DNA of 64,000 nt, from NCBI RefSeq assembly GCF_014672835.1, contig NZ_CP060244.1, positions 971,001 to 1,035,000 on the forward strand, given 5' to 3'. The notes under the pieces were generated by a model. It searched no databases, had not been told where the DNA came from, and saw only the letters and a program-made list of their open reading frames with translations. Positions 35,452-44,272 of this stretch are shown piece by piece (the first letter of the stretch is position 1; the number at the start of each line of letters is the position of its first letter). Both the position numbers and the translations under genes were made by a program. This stretch comes from Entomobacter blattae (GTDB lineage Bacteria > Pseudomonadota > Alphaproteobacteria > Acetobacterales > Acetobacteraceae).

Positions 35452-36594
35452 ATGCCTCAAACACCTTCTCCTCATATGTTGCCCCAAGGGGTTTCTTCTA
35501 TGCCTCCTTCTGCTTCAGCAAGGGGAAAGGGTTCAGCACCTTTTTCCTCGTTGATCGATACCCGGGGTACTTTTTTAAAGGTTGAGCGTTTTATTGAATC
35601 CTGTGCGGTTTCCCAAAATGGGCAAAATTTTCTTTTTGCCACTTCAGAAGGGGATGTCTGGCTGGTGGCGCGTAAGGGGTTGAAGGATATCTCTTCTTGG
35701 CAGCAAATGGCTGTTCATGAAGGGCCAGTCTTGTGCCTTTCTGCCGATTGTAAGCCCGAGAGTTTCTTGACAGGGGGGGAAGATAACAGCCTGCGCCGTA
35801 TTCATGCCGATGGACGTGTAGAGATTCTTTATACGGGCAAGCGCTGGGTGGAGCACTGCACCAGTTGGGTTGATGAGAAAGGCAGGAATGGGATGATCGC
35901 CTTTGCTTCTGGCAAGGAAGTGGTCTTGCTTAACCCAGAGGGAAAGGTCATCAAACAGCTTTCGCATGCCTCAACCGTCAGTGGCCTGGCTTTTGATGCC
36001 AAGGGCAAGCGTTTAGCCACCTCGCATTATAATGGGGCATCGTTATGGTATGTGCATGCGAGTGAAGACAAACCTCAGGAATATCACTGGAAGGGCAGCC
36101 ATATCGGGGTGGTCCTTCACCCACAAGGAGAAGCCCTGGTGACCACCATGCAGGAGAATGAGCTTCATGGTTGGCGGCTGTCAGATGGCCATAATATCCG
36201 TATGAGCGGCTACCCTCGGAAGGTGCACTCCCTATCATTTTCCCGAAATGGAAAATGGTTGGCCACCAGCGGGGCCGATACAGTGGTCATGTGGCCCTTT
36301 TTTGGGGGTGGGCCCATCGGCAAGCCGCCGGTAGAATTGGCCGGCATTCCAGGCGTAATCTGCAATAAGGTGGCATTCCATCCCCAATTTGACCTGGTAG
36401 CAGCAGGCTTTTCCGATGGTACGGTCTTCTTAGCTGACACAAAGTCAGACCGTATGATGCCCGTAAGCCTTTCAACCCATCAGTTAGGGCCTGTATCCTG
36501 TCTGTGTTGTTCGCCTGACGGGGAGATTTTAATGTTTGGCACAGAGGACGGCACCATGGCCGTGGTTGACCTCTCCCTGAGTGCAGTATCCTAA
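35452..36594 (+). CDS. WD40 repeat protein
   Basis: About 380 residues forming a beta-propeller of roughly seven blades: repeated units such as EGPVLCLSADCKPESFLTGGEDN, ASTVSGLAFDAKGKRLATSHYNG, PRKVHSLSFSRNGKWLATSGAD and GPVSCLCCSPDGEILMFGTEDG. Likely a cytoplasmic scaffold working with the adjacent COG0523 GTPase, inferred from conserved pairing only. ATG 35452 has AGGA eight bases upstream; GTG 35428 is in frame. Confidence 0.88.
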   Translation: MPQTPSPHMLPQGVSSMPPSASARGKGSAPFSSLIDTRGTFLKVERFIESCAVSQNGQNFLFATSEGDVWLVARKGLKDISSWQQMAVHEGPVLCLSADCKPESFLTGGEDNSLRRIHADGRVEILYTGKRWVEHCTSWVDEKGRNGMIAFASGKEVVLLNPEGKVIKQLSHASTVSGLAFDAKGKRLATSHYNGASLWYVHASEDKPQEYHWKGSHIGVVLHPQGEALVTTMQENELHGWRLSDGHNIRMSGYPRKVHSLSFSRNGKWLATSGADTVVMWPFFGGGPIGKPPVELAGIPGVICNKVAFHPQFDLVAAGFSDGTVFLADTKSDRMMPVSLSTHQLGPVSCLCCSPDGEILMFGTEDGTMAVVDLSLSAVS

Positions 36595-36829
36595 CATCCT
36601 AAGGGATGGTATTTCTAGATGGTATTTCTAAAGGAATGGTGATTTCTATCGAATAGGGGAATGGAACACGAATAGGGTGCCTGGAAAGAGGGTGCTGGAA
36701 AGGCTGGGAGGGGGGCATTTTTTACGGCCGTCTAAGAGGGATTTTGTCATGATGAGAGAGATCATGGGTGAGAGGAATAGAGGGATAATAGGCAAGAGGA
36801 ATAATGACCCGATAAAACGGGGATAGCCT

Positions 36830-38083
36830 TTATGGCTTCGGTAGGCTGGGAGAAACTGCGGGGTGTTCTTGCACGGCAAGCATGTTTTTTGCCAGTGAGC
36901 TGTAGAGGGGGTGGCTGATAAAGCTGGAAATCCCATAGGCAGCAAAAGAGGTGGCAAGAAGGGCAAGAAGGATCTGCTGGTTATCCGTCATTTCCATAAC
37001 AATAACAGCAGCGGTCAGCGGGGATTGCACAACGGCTGAAAAATAGGCAACCATTCCCAGTAAAACCAGGGTTCCCACTGTCGCATGGGGAAAGAATTGG
37101 GCTACCCATCCCCCAAGCCCTGCACCAATGGCCAATGAGGGGGCAAATATTCCCCCCGGAATGCCCGAACAGTAAGACACAATAGTGGCCAGAAATTTAA
37201 AAATAAAAAACGAAGCCGGATAATGGGCATCACCAATGACAATTTCCTTGGCTTGTTCATAGCCCGTGCCATAGGTGGTACCGTGGGAAATCAGCCCGAT
37301 CATGGCCAGAACCAAACCACAAAGAGCCGCAAAGCTTACGGGGTGGCGGTTGAGCCATCCCCCTATTTTTCCGGGTAATCCCTTGGAGGTGGTGATAAGG
37401 ATGCGGGAGAAAAGGCCGCCAGAAATTCCGCCCAGTATGCTACAGGCCATAATCCCTAGCCACTCTACCCCCACAGGCAGCCCCACATTGGCATGGCCAA
37501 AATAGGAGTAGTTTCCAATTAGCGCAATGGTGGTTACCCCAGAGATAACAACAGCGGCCAAAACAGTACCTGTTGTTTTTTGTTCAAATGAATGGCTCAG
37601 TTCTTCAATAGCAAAAACAATTCCCCCCAAGGGTGTGTTAAAGGCAGCGGCAACACCTGCCGCCCCACCCGCGAGAATAAGACTGCGGCGTGCGCCAATA
37701 GCAGTTACTTTGCCGAGTTGGCCAAAATTATGCAATAGGCTGGCCCCCACCTGGCATGTGGGCCCTTCACGGCCAATGGAAGCCCCACAAGCCAACCCCA
37801 ATAGGGTGAGCAGAATTTTCCCCAGGGCTGTTTTAAGGGCCAAGATTTGATCTACCGTTTTCATGTCAGACATGTGTAGGCTGGCAATAACCTGGGGGAT
37901 GCCGCTTCCCTGTGCGCCTTTAAAATAATTTCGTGTGAGCCAGATGGATAAGGCAAGTCCAGCTGGTGAGAGGGCAAGCATGATCCAGGCGTTTGTGTGG
38001 ATGAGCTCCTTTTGCCATTGGGCAATAAGGTTGGCGATACTGGCAAAAACTACGGCAACAAAACCCACCAATATAGCCCCCAC
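36830..38083 (-). CDS. ClC-family chloride channel/antiporter, 5' end broken by an amber codon
   Basis: ClC-type Cl-/H+ exchanger or channel in the inner membrane, 417 residues from GTG 38083. Signature motifs are intact: GSGIPQV, GREGPTCQVGA (the gating Glu), and GIPGGIFAPSLAIGA. About ten membrane helices. In-frame sequence upstream continues the protein to ATG 38176, but codon 24 is TAG (38105-38107) where homologues likely have Trp. Either the gene is newly dead, or translation restarts near 38083 and loses about 31 N-terminal residues (helix A). All other motifs look selected. Confidence 0.8.
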   Translation of the reverse strand: MGAILVGFVAVVFASIANLIAQWQKELIHTNAWIMLALSPAGLALSIWLTRNYFKGAQGSGIPQVIASLHMSDMKTVDQILALKTALGKILLTLLGLACGASIGREGPTCQVGASLLHNFGQLGKVTAIGARRSLILAGGAAGVAAAFNTPLGGIVFAIEELSHSFEQKTTGTVLAAVVISGVTTIALIGNYSYFGHANVGLPVGVEWLGIMACSILGGISGGLFSRILITTSKGLPGKIGGWLNRHPVSFAALCGLVLAMIGLISHGTTYGTGYEQAKEIVIGDAHYPASFFIFKFLATIVSYCSGIPGGIFAPSLAIGAGLGGWVAQFFPHATVGTLVLLGMVAYFSAVVQSPLTAAVIVMEMTDNQQILLALLATSFAAYGISSFISHPLYSSLAKNMLAVQEHPAVSPSLPKP

Positions 38084-38104
38084 CCAGTAGGTCAGCTGCT
38101 TACG

Positions 38105-38107
38105 CTA
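38105..38107 (-). other. In-frame amber stop near the 5' end of the ClC gene
   Basis: Minus-strand reading from ATG 38176 gives 23 codons ending WFAPEQ, then TAG, then RKQLTYWVGAILVGF in the same frame. One base change (TGG or CAG to TAG) would explain it. Confidence 0.75.
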
Positions 38108-38441
38108 CTGTTCTGGTGCAAACCAGGCGGTTCGGCGAAGAGAGAGAAGAGGTTTATTGGGATGGAAAGATGGCATGGCCCTGAAACAAGAAAATGAAAC
38201 TCTGAAGGTTGCGATAAAAGGAAGCGGTTTGCTGAATTCAATATGACCTGAATTATCTGAGATAGATATTTATCACTTTTTCTAAGAAAAGGTAATATTT
38301 GTTAAAAGATGAAACTGTTTAAATCCCTGCTTTCACGCTTTTCCGTTTCTTCTCCTTTCCTTGAGTGTTCTTCTTGAGCTCCAGTGCTGCGGTTTTAGGG
38401 GGTGGTTTGGCAATGGTTTTGGGGAGAATCTCGGGGAGTAT
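38108..38441. other. Spacer upstream of the ClC gene
   Basis: Apart from the first 23 codons of the interrupted ClC frame (to 38176), nothing recognisable. Confidence 0.45.
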
Positions 38442-38567
38442 TTAGTGATTATTGGTGTAAATGCTGGCTTTGTGTTTTATCCGTGAAATACCAGCGTAAT
38501 AGACCTCTTTGGTTGTAGTATAGGAGCAGGTTTCAATATTGACCAGCACCCGATCAGAGCTAAAGAC
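38442..38567 (-). pseudogene. Probable MobF relaxase/helicase C-terminal fragment
   Basis: About 41 codons then a stop: SSDRVLVNIETCSYTTTKEV, YYAGISRIKHKASIYTNN. This fits the C-terminal helicase motif of TraA/TrwC-type conjugative relaxases (QGLTxDRVL...YVxISRAR...IYT). If right, a mobile element once sat here. Identification rests on one motif block. Confidence 0.5.
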
Positions 38568-39408
38568 ACTGAGGAGAAATGAGAACAGGAGGCATGAGAA
38601 GAAGAAGGTTAAAAAATGAAAGAATGGGAGAAAGTGCTTCTAAAAAATAAAATAGTCTAAGGATTATGGGTCTATAAGGATTAAGGCTCTAAAAGAAAAG
38701 GGTTGGGAGGATAGTTGAGGGGATAGATGAGGAACATTTTATCTCAGATGATAGAGCTTTTTAGTTGTGAATGTTTTTATAAAGCTTTTTAGAAAGAGTG
38801 CATAGCGTATCGTAAGCCTTAATAAGGCGTGTTTGAAAGAGAGATATTTCAACCATGCTTGATAAGAGCAGATGGTGGAAATGCTTGTGGTAAAAGTCTT
38901 CTGAATATGCGCATTTTTTACCACAGCCCGTTTGGGAAATGTGCCCTATCTTTGCACAAGGTTATATATCGCTCCAAAAATTCTGAAACAGGTAAAATAC
39001 CCTTTATGGAGAAAGATCCCTTAATGGTAGAATCGTTATTTTGCTCGTAGAAAATATGGTTAGCCTGGGTATTAAAAACGCCATAGCCTGAGCCGTCTAA
39101 CAAAGGTAATGGCATTCTGTTCGCTGTATCCGAATAGGCATTTTTAAACCCTTGTTTGATCATAGGCTGTATGCCACCATCAATGCCCGGGAAAAGTGGG
39201 CAAGCCTAGGGTTTTTCTGAAATGCCCTTGCTAAGGGAGAACACTGCGATCAACTTGCTTAAGACCTTCGACTAGCTTGGAAATTTCCACATCGTAAGGG
39301 AAAATTGCCATTGAAGACATTTTTTGGAGATTTATTAGCCGAATTTACAGGAAAAGATGTTGGCTTTTCTAACCGAGAGGTTCAAAATACTTTCGCTGCC
39401 AAATAAGG
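38568..39408. other. Spacer with unrecognised frames
   Basis: An 81-codon minus-strand frame at 38918-39163 (containing GYGVFNTQANHIFYEQNNDS) has plausible composition but no family I know; it may be another relic. A stretch near 39303-39400 on the plus strand (LPLKTFFGDLLAEFTGKDVG) also looks formerly coding. Nothing else. Confidence 0.4.
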
Positions 39409-39945
39409 TCCTCCTCTTGTGAGTCCTCCTCTTGTGAGTCCTCCTCTTGTGAGTCCTCCTCTTGTGAGTCCTCCTCTTGTGAGTCCTCCTCTTGTGAGTC
39501 CTCCTCTTGTGAGTCCTCCTCTTGTGAGTCCTCCTCTTGTGAGTCCTCCTCTTGTGAGTCCTCCTCTTGTGAGTCCTCCTCTTGTGAGTCCTCCTCTTGT
39601 GAGTCCTCCTCTTGTGAGTCCTCCTCTTGTGAGTCCTCCTCTTGTGAGTCCTCCTCTTGTGAGTCCTCCTCTTGTGAGTCCTCCTCTTGTGAGTCCTCCT
39701 CTTGTGAGTCCTCCTCTTGTGAGTCCTCCTCTTGTGAGTCCTCCTCTTGTGAGTCCTCCTCTTGTGAGTCCTCCTCTTGTGAGTCCTCCTCTTGTGAGTC
39801 CTCCTCTTGTGAGTCCTCCTCTTGTGAGTCCTCCTCTTGTGAGTCCTCCTCTTGTGAGTCCTCCTCTTGTGAGTCCTCCTCTTGTGAGTCCTCCTCTTGT
39901 GAGTCCTCCTCTTGTGAGTCCTCCTCTTGTGAGTCCTCCTCTTGT
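39406..39945. repeat. Perfect 15-bp tandem array, about 36 copies
   Basis: Unit GAGTCCTCCTCTTGT repeated 35 times exactly from 39421 to 39945, preceded by one nearly complete copy. No substitution seen. It ends 14 bp from the stop codon of the TonB-dependent receptor on the minus strand. A 15-bp unit keeps frame: plus-strand reading gives an apparent (SPPLV)n protein at 39419-40033, which I regard as a by-product because it has no start context or homologue. A strong variable-number-repeat candidate. Confidence 0.95.
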
Positions 39946-39958
39946 GAGAGGTTCGTTT

Positions 39959-42907
39959 CTAAAAATTCAGTTTAATGCCGCCATAAAAGCTCCGTCGGGT
40001 GCCAGCAAAAATAGATGGGCGGCTACTTGCTAACACGCTGGCTGGGCTTTCCAGCCCATTTGAAGCTAAAGTGTTACGAATATTGTTGGCAGAGGCAATA
40101 TAGGTGGTATCAAGCAGGTTCTGAATATTTAAAAACAGAGTTATTTTTTTAAAAAAGGCGGCAGCGGTGGGCACAGTATAATGCAGGTTTAGGTTAACCA
40201 GCCTATAGCCATCTGCAGAAATAAGGTTGGCATTATCAAGGGGGAAGGCGCTACGCCAGTTCAGTTCAATAAATCCACCAAGGCCTTGCAGGGGGCCTTC
40301 TTTTTGCTCATAAATAAAGCGTGCATCCAGAAAATGCGGAATAACCCCAGGAATTCTGCGGCCCGCCCGGTTCAGCATAAGCTGTTGGGCGGCATTGGTG
40401 AGTGTTTCATGAAAATTGGTAAAAATCTGGTCATCATACGTGTAATTAACACTGAGCTTCATGCTAGGCAATTGTTCAGGTAAGGGGGTGAGCTCGGTGA
40501 GGAACTCTATACCCCTGTGCTGGGAGTTGGGAACGTTAAAGCTATAGGCATTGGCATTGTTAGAGGAATATTGGGTAATGAGCTCATTGGTATGGAATTC
40601 GTAAAAGCCGGTGGTTTGAAGGTGAAGGATCTGACCGTAATGCCAGTCTTCCCCAATATCAAGGCCCAAGCTCTTTTCACCCTTTAGGTCTGTATTGTTA
40701 CCAAACAGGCCATCTGGCCTGACAAACAAGGCAGAAGTGCTGGGGGTATTATACCCCATGGCTACGCGTCCCAATAGGGCAAGGTCTGCCATTGGGTGAT
40801 AGGTTACGGCAGCCTCTGGGGCAATGTTGGTAAAGTCACGCTGGACTGGCACATAGGTGGGGGAGAGAATGCCCGCTGGGGTATAATTGTAAATGGTTTG
40901 CAAGGCTTGCGTGCCAGTATGCTCCCCTCCTACTCCAACGACAACCTGCCATTGCTTGTTGATTTGCAAGGTTTCCTCAAGCCTTGCACCAGCATTCCAC
41001 TGGTTTCCATAATTGGTTTGGGCTAAGGCGCCCACGCTGGCCTGCCCCGCAGGGGAAACATTATAGACCTTGGAGCCATAATCGAGATAATTGAAGTTGG
41101 CTCCGGTAAAAGTGGTAATATTGTACCCTGCTATATTATCTATCCGGGTGAGGTCACTCATATAATTATAAGAGTTATAAGGCCCCCGGTAGCTTAGGGC
41201 CGTGGTGGGTTGGCTGATATGGCGCTCATCATAGGTGAATTGGTTGCGCCATAAGGTTTGGGAGGTAAAATTATGCTCCCAGCGCACGCCAATAATGGTA
41301 CGCCGGTCAAATCGGCCTAAGCCGGCTAGCTCGGCACTCATGGTATGAGATGAGCCATAGGCCCCGTTATCGTAAAGAGAGACAGAAGCACACCCCGCCC
41401 CTTGCAAGGTGAGGCAGTTTTTCTGAAAAGGGTTTTGATGATATTGGTCAAACGTTAACCGAAGGGGTTGCAATGTTTTGGTAATGTTGTTGATGGCTTT
41501 AAAAATCAGCTTGTCTTGCGGGCTGAGGGTAAAGGTCATCAAGCTATTAAGGGTAGAGGTTTCGTAAGCGGAATTGGCTGTTAGGCCGGTTCCTCTGACA
41601 TCGCTGCCAAACAAGCTTATATCGTAATTCTCGCCGGCCTTGCCAAAGGTGGCATAATTGTTGAAGGTGGCATAGGAGCCAAAATCTGAACCAACCTGAA
41701 GGCCATCAATCTCCTTACCGCGATGGGTATGAAAATTAATAGCCCCGTAAAGGGCGTAATTGCCAAACACTGTCGAGGAAGGCCCTTGGAACACATCGAC
41801 ACTTTCATAGGCATGTGGGTCTATAAGATCCGCACGAGAAGTACCATCGGGTTGGGTTACGGGAAAACCGTCATCAAAGAGGACGATATTGCTAATCCCA
41901 TAGCTGCGCTGGCTGTTAGACCCTCGAAGAGAAAGGGACGTATCGCGTGGCCCATTGCCGGTGCGGTAGGAAAAACCTGGGACGGTAATGAGCATATCGG
42001 CAACGGTGAGGGCCGGGGTAAGGTTATAGGTTTCTTCCGTTACGTTATAGTGCGTTTGCCCCTGTGGATGTAAGAGTGAGGGCTGCGGCTTTCTTTGTGC
42101 CTTGATGACCACAGTTTCAGAAACAGTTGGTGGCGGGGCTGTTGGGCTTGGGGCTGGGTGGTGGGTGGATGCGCTTACCTTGAAGGAGGCTTGATGCGGG
42201 AAATCTGCGCGGGAGAGTGTTGTTTTTATGCCTGTTTTAGGCGGAGGCTTGGGGGGTAGGGAGGCGACTTGAAGGGGATTGCGGGCTTTCCCCTTCCTTT
42301 TGGCTTGGGAGCTGGCCTTTAAAGAGACGGGGAGTGTGTTTGTTTTAGGGCTTGTTCTATCGGCGTTGCTCAGATGTGCTTTGCCAAGATGTGTTTTGCT
42401 AAGAGGGGTCTTGCCAGAATATGTTTTGCTCAGGCTGCTCTTATGGGGGCTGCTTATGCCAGGGCTCACAAGGGCCTCTCGGGTGGTAGGCCTTATGCGG
42501 GCTTTGGCAACGCCTGGCAGTGATATCATGGCGATGGGGATTATATAAACCAAGGCTTTTCCCAAGGTTTTCCCCAAGTCTTTTTTCAGAGTTTTTCCCA
42601 GAGTTTCACCCAGAGCTTTTCCTAGACCCTTTCCCAGGCTTCTTCCCAAACCTCTTCCCAGGAATTTTGTCAGAAACTTTGTCAGAAATTCTGCTGAAAT
42701 TTTTGCCAGAAATTTTACCGGAAATTTTGCCAGAAAAATAATGTGAAAAATAATGTGAATAATAACTGGAACAATCGATGGAAAGGCCGTGTTCTTTCTG
42801 CCGTAGGGTGTATTCAGTTGGAAGGGGAAAAGGTGAGTTGGGATGGCAAGAGAGGACAATAAGGGGGAGAGGCAAGAAGAGGAATGTGCCCGTTTTGGAT
42901 ACGTCAT
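39959..42907 (-). CDS. TonB-dependent outer membrane receptor with a repeat-derived N-terminal extension
   Basis: Outer membrane gated transporter, probably for a siderophore or other metal chelate. Plug domain from about residue 290: PALTVADMLITVPGFSYRTG, LSLRGSN, VLFDDGFPVTQPDG, YESVDVFQGPSSTVFG. The remainder is the 22-strand barrel, ending with aromatic terminal F (SFYGGIKLNF). The signal peptide (VYIIPIAMISLPGVAKA) sits about 130 residues in, preceded by repeats of GKxLGKxLG/KFLAKF type, so the real start may be an unannotated TTG or GTG nearer the signal peptide. A Thr/Pro-rich linker with TonB-box-like sequence follows. Substrate not identifiable. Confidence 0.85.
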   Translation of the reverse strand: MTYPKRAHSSSCLSPLLSSLAIPTHLFPFQLNTPYGRKNTAFPSIVPVIIHIIFHIIFLAKFPVKFLAKISAEFLTKFLTKFLGRGLGRSLGKGLGKALGETLGKTLKKDLGKTLGKALVYIIPIAMISLPGVAKARIRPTTREALVSPGISSPHKSSLSKTYSGKTPLSKTHLGKAHLSNADRTSPKTNTLPVSLKASSQAKRKGKARNPLQVASLPPKPPPKTGIKTTLSRADFPHQASFKVSASTHHPAPSPTAPPPTVSETVVIKAQRKPQPSLLHPQGQTHYNVTEETYNLTPALTVADMLITVPGFSYRTGNGPRDTSLSLRGSNSQRSYGISNIVLFDDGFPVTQPDGTSRADLIDPHAYESVDVFQGPSSTVFGNYALYGAINFHTHRGKEIDGLQVGSDFGSYATFNNYATFGKAGENYDISLFGSDVRGTGLTANSAYETSTLNSLMTFTLSPQDKLIFKAINNITKTLQPLRLTFDQYHQNPFQKNCLTLQGAGCASVSLYDNGAYGSSHTMSAELAGLGRFDRRTIIGVRWEHNFTSQTLWRNQFTYDERHISQPTTALSYRGPYNSYNYMSDLTRIDNIAGYNITTFTGANFNYLDYGSKVYNVSPAGQASVGALAQTNYGNQWNAGARLEETLQINKQWQVVVGVGGEHTGTQALQTIYNYTPAGILSPTYVPVQRDFTNIAPEAAVTYHPMADLALLGRVAMGYNTPSTSALFVRPDGLFGNNTDLKGEKSLGLDIGEDWHYGQILHLQTTGFYEFHTNELITQYSSNNANAYSFNVPNSQHRGIEFLTELTPLPEQLPSMKLSVNYTYDDQIFTNFHETLTNAAQQLMLNRAGRRIPGVIPHFLDARFIYEQKEGPLQGLGGFIELNWRSAFPLDNANLISADGYRLVNLNLHYTVPTAAAFFKKITLFLNIQNLLDTTYIASANNIRNTLASNGLESPASVLASSRPSIFAGTRRSFYGGIKLNF

Positions 42908-43228
42908 GAAAAATCCTGTTTTACAGTAGGCCCTGTTTATTTTTGTGGGATGGTATTTTGATTGGAAGGCCTTTGTCTTTTTTTTAATTTTACAGAGGGA
43001 AGTTCGTAAAATAAACCTTAAAGGCAGTGTGTTTTATGGATTTTTCTGATAGGAAACAGAATTTTTCAAAGCTTTGTTATAGTATTACCTTGCCAGGGTG
43101 TATAAGAGCCAAGGTATTTGTAAGTGCCAAGGTGTTATAAGCATCAGAGTATTACTAAGTGCTAGGGTGTTATAAGCCTGTTTTTTTGAAGGATAAAGAA
43201 GGTTTGGAGGCTGAGGGTATGCGAGCTC
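42908..43228. other. Spacer with a 17-bp minisatellite
   Basis: No gene. The tandem repeat is at 43095-43177; the rest should carry the receptor promoter. I see no convincing Fur box. Confidence 0.45.
43095..43177. repeat. Degenerate minisatellite, unit about 17 bp
   Basis: Five imperfect copies near AGGTGTTATAAGTGCCA, between the receptor and the CDF transporter gene. Confidence 0.6.
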
Positions 43229-44218
43229 TTAGTCTTGAAGGCAGGGGGAAATGATAATGGCATTTTTATTTTTTGCTTCCCGTTCGGGCTCCACATGAAT
43301 GCCAATAAGGGCTGGCCCAAGTGCAGCTTTTAAGGCGTGTTCAATATGGTCGCAAATGGTGTGGGCGTTTTCTACACTCAGCTGGGCAGGAACAACAAGA
43401 TGAAAATCAATAAACAGAATAGCGCCTACCGCTCTGACGCGTAAATCGTGGGCTTCGATAGCGCCTTTACCATTTTGTTGGATAAGAGTGCGTATGGTCG
43501 CACGTGTTTCGGTATCGGGGGCTTCATCCATGAGGCCGCCAATGGAATGGCGTATCATGACAAAGCCTACCCGAAGGATATTACACGCGATAAGACTGGC
43601 CAGCAGGGGGTCAATCCATAAAAACCCGGTAAGAGGCACAAGAGAGAAAGTGCAAACCAGAGTAAGGCTTGTCCAGACATCGGACATAACATGCCGGCCA
43701 GCAGCCGTTAACGCTGGTGAGCGCCAGCGTGCGCCCTTATTGAGCAAGATACGGGCCCAGGCAAAATTAAGAACCCCCGCTGTCCCATTTAGGGTAATGC
43801 CTAATAGTGAAGAGTCGGGCATAATGGGGTGTTGCCAGCTGATCCATGCTTCGCGGGCAATGCTTACAGCGGTGACCACAACCATGGCAGATTCCATGAC
43901 CGAGGAAAGATACTCTGCTTTGAAATGGCCGTACGTGTGGTTATCATCAGCGGGTTTGCTGGCAATATACAGGGCAATGAGCCCCCCAAAAGCTGCGACA
44001 ATATTGATAACGGTTTCCAGCGCATCAGAATAAAGTGCCACACTTCCGGTAACGGTCCAGGCGGCGTATTTCAGGGTAAAAGCCAGCAGGCTGACCCCCA
44101 CACTTATCCAGGCAATATAGATTTTGGAGGATGTGTGAAATGCTACATCATGTTGAGAGAGGGGCATGGCACTTTCTAGAGTTGGAGAAGGAGTGATCAG
44201 CCCGTAGGGCAGACTCAT
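43229..44218 (-). CDS. Cation diffusion facilitator (FieF-like)
   Basis: Metal/H+ antiporter exporting divalent cations, 329 residues, six membrane helices then a cytoplasmic domain. Metal-site motifs: YSDALET in helix 2 and GRHVMSD (HxxxD) in helix 5; HTYGHFKAEYLS is the conserved loop after helix 2. The C-terminal ferredoxin-like domain shows HDLRVRAVGAILFIDFHLVV. It is downstream of a second CDF gene with 48 bp between, filled by four copies of a 14-bp repeat. An alternative start is ATG 44167. Confidence 0.9.
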   Translation of the reverse strand: MSLPYGLITPSPTLESAMPLSQHDVAFHTSSKIYIAWISVGVSLLAFTLKYAAWTVTGSVALYSDALETVINIVAAFGGLIALYIASKPADDNHTYGHFKAEYLSSVMESAMVVVTAVSIAREAWISWQHPIMPDSSLLGITLNGTAGVLNFAWARILLNKGARWRSPALTAAGRHVMSDVWTSLTLVCTFSLVPLTGFLWIDPLLASLIACNILRVGFVMIRHSIGGLMDEAPDTETRATIRTLIQQNGKGAIEAHDLRVRAVGAILFIDFHLVVPAQLSVENAHTICDHIEHALKAALGPALIGIHVEPEREAKNKNAIIISPCLQD

Positions 44219-44219
44219 G

Positions 44220-44272
44220 GAGGTATTAAATGGGAGGTATTAAATGGGAGGTATCAAACGGAGGTATCAAAC
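44220..44272. repeat. Four-copy 14-bp repeat between two CDF genes
   Basis: GGGAGGTATTAAAT-type units repeated four times (the last two with C for T). They fill the gap between the two exporter genes, where a ribosome binding site and leader should be. Confidence 0.75.

Noticed and set aside
39419-40033. Open frame encoding about 35 copies of SPPLV
   Set aside because: It only translates the 15-bp array and then runs antisense through the receptor gene; no start context and no homologue known to me.
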